Positions 59,856-64,000 of a DNA stretch of 64,000 bases are shown piece by piece; position 1 is the stretch's first letter, and the number at the start of each line of letters is the position of its first letter. Under the pieces are notes generated by a model that worked only from the letters and a program-made list of their open reading frames with translations, had not been told where the DNA came from and did not search any database. The position numbers and the translations under genes are program-made. Source of the stretch: Luteolibacter sp. SL250 (GTDB lineage: Bacteria > Verrucomicrobiota > Verrucomicrobiia > Verrucomicrobiales > Akkermansiaceae); contig NZ_CP113054.1 in the NCBI RefSeq assembly GCF_026625605.1, positions 2,852,001 to 2,916,000 on the forward strand, read 5' to 3'.

Positions 59856-60635
59856 ATGCGCCTCCTTTCCTTCATCCTTCTTCCTCTCCTTCTCCTCACC
59901 GCCTGCAAGCGGACGGACTCCAACACCCTCCGCGTGGGCATGGAGCTGACCTATCCTCCGTTCGAGACGCAGACTCCTTCCGGTGAACCGGATGGCATCT
60001 CCGTGAAACTCGCGGAAGCGCTGGCAGCGGATCTGAAGCGCCCGCTGAAGATCGTGCCGATGGAGTTCTCCGGTCTCATCCCCGCACTCAAGTCCGGCTC
60101 CATCGACCTGGTGATCTCCTCCATGACCGCCACCGATGAACGGCGGGAGTCGATCAATTTCTCCGAGCCCTACGCCTTCACCGGTCTGGCACTGCTGGTC
60201 GGAAAGAACTCAGACGCGGAGTCCATCCACGATCTCAAAGCACCCGGCAAACGGCTCGCGGTGAAGTCCTCCACCACCAGCGAGGCGTGGGTCCGCAAGA
60301 ACCTCCCGGATGCCAAACTCACCGCCTTCAGCGATGACGCCGCCTGTGTGCTGGAGGTGGCGCAACGCCGTGCGGACGCGTTCATCTACGACCAACTCAG
60401 CATCCTCCGCTACCAGCGGAAAAATCCGGACACCACCCGGGCCCTCCTCAAGCCATTCACCGAGGAGTCCTGGGCGGTCGGCATCTCGAAGAAAGACCCG
60501 GACCTGCTCCAACAGACAAACGCCTTCCTCTCCCGTTTCCGGTCGGAAGGTGGCCTGGAGAAACTCACCGACCAATATCTGAAGGAAGAGAAAGCCGCCT
60601 TGGCCGAGCAGGGCATCGCATCCCCGCTGAGGTGA
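59856..60635 (+). CDS. Amino-acid-type ABC substrate-binding lipoprotein
   Basis: A 259-residue solute-binding protein (family 3). The signal sequence and lipobox LLLTAC (Cys 17) are followed by LRVGMELTYPPFE, DGISVKLAEALA and the Asp-binding segment DLVISSMTATDERRESINFSEPYAFTG in pieces near 95-120. This matches binding proteins for polar amino acids. No permease or ATPase gene is adjacent, so it must rely on components elsewhere. ATG 59856 is used because the frame upstream runs through the REP-like pair. Confidence 0.9.
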   Translation: MRLLSFILLPLLLLTACKRTDSNTLRVGMELTYPPFETQTPSGEPDGISVKLAEALAADLKRPLKIVPMEFSGLIPALKSGSIDLVISSMTATDERRESINFSEPYAFTGLALLVGKNSDAESIHDLKAPGKRLAVKSSTTSEAWVRKNLPDAKLTAFSDDAACVLEVAQRRADAFIYDQLSILRYQRKNPDTTRALLKPFTEESWAVGISKKDPDLLQQTNAFLSRFRSEGGLEKLTDQYLKEEKAALAEQGIASPLR

Positions 60636-60681
60636 TCTCCGGATTGGACGGGAGCTGGAACCCATCCTACCTTCCTCCACC

Positions 60682-61053
60682 ATGACCCCGAATCCCTTCC
60701 GCTGGGTGGAGATCTATGTCGATGACATGGAGCGCGCGAAGAAGTTCTACGAACAGGTGTTCCAGATCAAACTGGAGCGGCTGGAAAACCCGGAGCCTGA
60801 GATGTGGAGCTTCCCCATGTCCCGGGAGATCGTCGGCGCGGCTGGTGCGCTGGTGAAGATGGAGGGCTTCTCCGCCGGACGGAACAGCGTCATCCCCTAC
60901 TTTGGCTGCGAGGAGTGTTCCGTGGAAGCCGCACGGGTCGAGGAAGCGGGCGGCACCATCCACAAGAAGAAATTCTCCATCGGTCCGTATGGCCACATTG
61001 CCCTGGTGACGGACACGGAGGGCAACATGATCGGCCTGCACTCGGTTGTTTGA
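60682..61053 (+). CDS. VOC-family (glyoxalase-like) protein
   Basis: A 123-residue single vicinal-oxygen-chelate unit. It begins with PFRWVEIYVDDMERAKKFYEQVF, shown here in part (VEIYVDDMERAKKFYE), and ends with YGHIALVTDTEGNMIGLHS, typical of the betaalphabetabetabeta fold. Proteins of this group include bleomycin resistance and lyase members, but most are uncharacterised. The ATG at 60682 begins the domain. It is 70 bases ahead of the MalY-like gene on the same strand. Confidence 0.85.
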   Translation: MTPNPFRWVEIYVDDMERAKKFYEQVFQIKLERLENPEPEMWSFPMSREIVGAAGALVKMEGFSAGRNSVIPYFGCEECSVEAARVEEAGGTIHKKKFSIGPYGHIALVTDTEGNMIGLHSVV

Positions 61054-61123
61054 GGGCGGGTGGAGATGTCCGCGCGTCATCGGCCTTGATCTTCCCCCCA
61101 TCAGGGGCGAAAGATCCCGCCGC

Positions 61124-62260
61124 ATGCCTTTCGATTTCGACACCGTCATCCCCCGCCGCGGCACCGGCAACATCAAGTATGACCGCCGCCCGGAACTCGA
61201 CCCGTTCTGGGTCGCGGACATGGATTTCGCCTCACCGCCGGAGATCCTGGAAGCGCTGCACCGCCGCGTGGACCACGGTATCTTCGGCTACGCCCAGGCG
61301 CATGAATCCCTGAACGAGGCCGTCCTCAGCTACTTGAAGAACCGCCGCGGGGCGGATGTGATCGTCGGAGAAATCGTCCATCTCGGAGGGCTGGTGCCGG
61401 CGCTTTCCCTCGCCGCGAGGGCCTTCTGCAAGCCCGGGGAATCGGTGATGACTTGCACGCCCGTCTATCCTCCTTTCCTCGGCGTCCATCATGATGCGGA
61501 CACGAAGCTGATCACCACCGACCACGTTCTCCAGGACGGCGTGTGGACGTTCGACTGGGCTGCCATGGATGCCGCCGTCCGTCCGGACACGAAGATCTTC
61601 ATCCTCTGCAATCCACAGAATCCGCTTGGCCGTGCCTTTTCGAAAGAGGAGATCGTGAAGCTTGCCGCATTCTGCGAACTCCACGACCTCGTCCTCATTT
61701 CGGATGAGATCCACTGCGACCTGATCTTCGATGAAACGGTGACTCCCCACTTCTCCGCGCTCAACCTGCCGGAGAAATACCGCGACCGCGTCATCACCCT
61801 GCTGGCGCCGAGCAAGACATGGAACATCGCTGGCCTGGGATATGCCTTCGCTGTGATCCAGGACGACTCGCTGCGCCGGAAATTCGCCGCTGCCCGGGGC
61901 CATACGCTCGCGGAGATCAACGCTCTTTCCTACTACGCCGCGGAGGCCGCCTACCGCCACGGCGAGCCATGGAGGCAGGAACTCATGGCCTACCTGAAGG
62001 GCAACCGCGACATCCTCGTGGACTTCATCAACAACGAGTGTGACGGCCTTTCCATCCTCGCTCCGCAGGCGACGTACCTCGCATGGATCGACGCGAAGCA
62101 TGCCGGCTATGACAACCCGGCCAACCACTTCGAGAAGAAGGCGGGCCTGTTCCTTTCCGATGGCACATTCTTCGGCTGGCCCGGTTATTTCCGCTTCAAC
62201 TTCGGCTGCCCACGCTCCCGGATGATGGAAGGTCTGGAGAAGATCAAGGCGGTCCTCTGA
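61124..62260 (+). CDS. MalY/PatB-type PLP aminotransferase or C-S lyase
   Basis: A 378-residue fold-type I PLP enzyme. It begins FDTVIPRRGTGNIKYDRRP and has FWVADMDFASPPEI, the MalY/PatB opening. The PLP lysine is in LLAPSKTWNIAGLG near 229, and the coenzyme Asp lies in ISDEIHCDL near 199. MalY/PatB enzymes cleave cystathionine or cysteine conjugates. ATG 61124 is chosen over 61046 because the extra residues do not fit the family. The cystathionine gamma-synthase-like gene at 11.9 kb would provide its possible substrate. Confidence 0.9.
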   Translation: MPFDFDTVIPRRGTGNIKYDRRPELDPFWVADMDFASPPEILEALHRRVDHGIFGYAQAHESLNEAVLSYLKNRRGADVIVGEIVHLGGLVPALSLAARAFCKPGESVMTCTPVYPPFLGVHHDADTKLITTDHVLQDGVWTFDWAAMDAAVRPDTKIFILCNPQNPLGRAFSKEEIVKLAAFCELHDLVLISDEIHCDLIFDETVTPHFSALNLPEKYRDRVITLLAPSKTWNIAGLGYAFAVIQDDSLRRKFAAARGHTLAEINALSYYAAEAAYRHGEPWRQELMAYLKGNRDILVDFINNECDGLSILAPQATYLAWIDAKHAGYDNPANHFEKKAGLFLSDGTFFGWPGYFRFNFGCPRSRMMEGLEKIKAVL

Positions 62261-62276
62261 CCCGACCGACCGGGGA

Positions 62277-62720
62277 TCAGGTGGCTGAGCCGGAGATTTC
62301 CCCGCTCAGGGTGATCTTCGCCTTGGCGAGCAAGTTGCCACCGGTGTGGATCTCACCATCCACCTGGACCAGCCCGCCCATCCGTCCCTCCACCGCCACA
62401 CGGATCTCCAGGATTTCTCCGGGCACCGCCGCGCCAAGGATCTTCGCCGCCCTCACCGCCGTCAGGCGCATGTCGGAAAGAGGCTTCTCCACCGGGTCGC
62501 TCTGTGCCACCACTCCCCCCAGTTGGGCGATGGCCTCAATGAGGATCACCCCCGGCATCATCGGATTTCCCGGAAAATGGCCCTCCAGGAATGCCTCGTC
62601 CCCCTTCACGCGGTAGATTCCTTCACCCCGCTTTCCGCCATCGAGGGAAACCAGCTCATCGACAAAACGGAACGATGGTCCGTGTGGGAGGGCGTCAAGT
62701 GCGGAAGGATGCTCGGACAT
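62277..62720 (-). CDS. FabZ-like 3-hydroxyacyl-ACP dehydratase
   Basis: A 147-residue hotdog-fold dehydratase. The signature GHFPGNPMMPGVILIEAIAQ around residue 48-67 holds the catalytic His (HFPG) and Glu (IEAIAQ). It removes water from 3-hydroxyacyl-ACP. ATG 62720 gives the family length; the frame extends a further 13 codons to 62759. It is divergent from a PlsC-like gene. A primary FabZ is possible, but the neighbouring acyltransferase and glycosyltransferase suggest a specialised lipid locus. Confidence 0.88.
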   Translation of the reverse strand: MSEHPSALDALPHGPSFRFVDELVSLDGGKRGEGIYRVKGDEAFLEGHFPGNPMMPGVILIEAIAQLGGVVAQSDPVEKPLSDMRLTAVRAAKILGAAVPGEILEIRVAVEGRMGGLVQVDGEIHTGGNLLAKAKITLSGEISGSAT

Positions 62721-62933
62721 GCTTGCGGGATGGTTTGCGGGGCATCGACTTCTTGGCAAGGCAGCTCGTAAAAAAGATCGACCAGTGCGGTAATTTTTGG
62801 TTACGTGCCTCTGTCCAAGCCGTCACCCCCTTTCTTACTGTTGCACCCTGCGGATCCCAGTGCCATCCCTTCTTTTCGGGCCGAACGAGCCCGGACACGT
62901 CCGTTGGCCCGCGTTCCGTTGGACCTGCTGGCA

Positions 62934-63674
62934 ATGGCCGGTGCCATCCTTTACTGGGGCATTCTCGGACTCTTGGTGACCATCGTCTGCGGCACACTTT
63001 CGTTCATATTGCCACGTGGTGCGGGTGAGAGGTTGGGTCGCCAGATCCACCACTACATTTTCCACTTTTTCGTGATGTATCTGAAGGCAACCGGCCTTCT
63101 GAGAGTGGATCTATCCGAGCTGGGGAAACTCGGACACGTATCCACCCCCGTCATCGTCGCGCCCAACCATGCCTCCCTGTGGGATGCCGTTTTCATCATC
63201 GCCCGTCTGCCACAGGCCATCTGTGTGATGAAAAACTCGATCCTCCGGAATCCCTTCCTCGGTGGCGGATCCCGCCTCTCCGGTTACATTCCGAATGGAG
63301 CCACTTCCCGCATGGTCCGCGACGCGGCGGCGGCCCTCCGGCGTGGTGGCCAACTCCTCCTTTTTCCGGAAGGAACACGCACCCTCCCCACGGAGCGTTG
63401 GATCAATTCTCTGAAGGGTGGCTGCGCCCTGATCGCCATCCGCGCCAAAGTGCCGGTGTATCCCGTTTTCATCCGGAGCAACAGCCGGTTCCTCCAGAAG
63501 GGCTGGCCGCTGTGGAAGCCACCCATCTTCCCCATCGAGATCGCCGTCAGCGTCGGGGAGCCACTTCTCCCGGATGAGAATGAGTCCGCCTCCGCGTTCA
63601 CCAACCGCCTGCAACAGGTCTATGAGCAGGAACTTGCAAAATTCCACCCGTTGAGGCGTCAAACCGGTGTTTGA
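62934..63674 (+). CDS. PlsC-like 1-acylglycerol-3-phosphate acyltransferase
   Basis: A 246-residue membrane-associated acyltransferase. An N-terminal helix (ILYWGILGLLVTIVCGTLSF) is followed by the catalytic motif NHASLWD (NHx4D) and by FPEGTRTLP. It transfers acyl chains to a glycerophosphate or related hydroxyl. ATG 62934 starts at the helix; a GTG at 62805 would add 43 residues of non-conserved Pro-rich sequence. It is followed by a glycosyltransferase gene, which suggests a lipid or glycolipid product. Confidence 0.87.
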   Translation: MAGAILYWGILGLLVTIVCGTLSFILPRGAGERLGRQIHHYIFHFFVMYLKATGLLRVDLSELGKLGHVSTPVIVAPNHASLWDAVFIIARLPQAICVMKNSILRNPFLGGGSRLSGYIPNGATSRMVRDAAAALRRGGQLLLFPEGTRTLPTERWINSLKGGCALIAIRAKVPVYPVFIRSNSRFLQKGWPLWKPPIFPIEIAVSVGEPLLPDENESASAFTNRLQQVYEQELAKFHPLRRQTGV

Positions 63675-63681
63675 TTCGCCG

Positions 63682-64000
63682 ATGCCTATGCCAGCACGCT
63701 TGCCCTGCCCGCTCACCGTGGGTAAAGCACATCCGCACATGGCCGATTCGAGACCGCTCATCCTGATCCCGACTTTCAATACCGGCCCCATTCTCCGCGA
63801 TACCGTCTCCAACGCGCTGGCTTCCGGACTCCCGCTGTGGGTCGTCGTTGATGGTTCCACCGACGGTTCCCCCGCCCTGCTGGAAGGACTCTCCCCTGCA
63901 TCCTCACAGGACTTCCGCATCCTCCGGTTGGAGCGGAATTCTGGAAAAGGCGCCGCCGTTTTCCATGGACTGAAGGCGGCCATCGAAGCTGGTTACACCC
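63682..64000 (+). CDS. Family 2 glycosyltransferase, 3' end cut off
   Basis: The frame runs off the right edge of the window. From ATG 63739 it reads MADSRPLILIPTFNTGPILR, then VVVDGSTDGSPALLEGL, then RNSGKGAAVFHGLKAAIEAG, the nucleotide-sugar binding region of GT-A family 2. An in-frame ATG at 63682 would add 19 residues; both are possible starts. It transfers a sugar from a nucleotide donor, acceptor unknown. It begins just after the acyltransferase gene, and the pair could glycosylate or acylate a lipid. Confidence 0.85.
   Translation, partial: MPMPARLPCPLTVGKAHPHMADSRPLILIPTFNTGPILRDTVSNALASGLPLWVVVDGSTDGSPALLEGLSPASSQDFRILRLERNSGKGAAVFHGLKAAIEAGYT

Overview
The window is about 64 kb of GC-rich bacterial chromosome. 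It most likely comes from a Verrucomicrobiota member of the Luteolibacter/Verrucomicrobiaceae type. This is inferred from gene content: a DUF1080 protein, a Tat-exported Gfo/Idh/MocA oxidoreductase, MoxR/DUF58/von Willebrand clusters, a zinc-ribbon protein kinase, and genes mostly lacking strong Shine-Dalgarno sites. No rRNA is present, so the assignment is not certain. Nearly the whole window is coding. Two tRNA genes (Ser-CGA and Asp-GUC) are present. No CRISPR array, prophage or complete insertion sequence was seen.

Layout. 1-2.8 kb: molybdenum cofactor genes (mobA end, moaD, a moaE-MOSC fusion, moaA). 2.8-7.7 kb: small membrane and lipoprotein genes, a DUF1080 protein, a secreted hydrolase-like protein and a Gfo/Idh/MocA oxidoreductase. 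7.7-11.9 kb: a ketosynthase and a catalytically dead ketosynthase-like partner, divergent from an acyl-adenylate ligase and a Cys-rich protein. 11.9-16.8 kb: a cystathionine gamma-synthase-like enzyme, then a HupE/UreJ permease with a TonB-dependent receptor. 16.9-20.3 kb: a Mod-type DNA methyltransferase and an AT-rich Schlafen/AlbA gene. 20.5-24.8 kb: GNAT, a large Ser/Thr kinase, RluD. 24.9-28.5 kb: sulfite dehydrogenase SorAB surrounded by three paralogous Cys/His-motif proteins. 28.5-39.5 kb: housekeeping genes (mfd, a SurA-like chaperone, aat, ribH, an enlarged nusB, an AI-2E family transporter, purU). 39.6-42.4 kb: tRNAs, palindromic repeats and gamma-glutamyltransferase. 42.5-45.3 kb: an AT-rich gene for a metallophosphoesterase fused to a STAND-like NTPase. 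45.6-48.0 kb: a HerA-like ATPase. 48.2-59.7 kb: a MoxR / ABC transporter / DUF58 / von Willebrand cluster. 59.7-64 kb: an amino-acid binding lipoprotein, a VOC protein, a MalY-like aminotransferase, then a FabZ-like dehydratase, a PlsC-like acyltransferase and the start of a glycosyltransferase.

Links between regions. The molybdopterin genes supply the cofactor that SorA needs. The KS/KS-like/ligase set near 8-11 kb and the dehydratase/acyltransferase/glycosyltransferase set at the right end have enzyme types known from aryl polyene-like lipid pathways, but they lie 51 kb apart. The best candidate for an undescribed system is the AT-rich metallophosphoesterase-STAND gene at 42.5-45.3 kb, which has the architecture of a one-gene conflict or defence protein. 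Also notable are a three-member Cys/His paralog family around sorAB, three different REP-like palindrome pairs, and a NusB with a large internal insertion.
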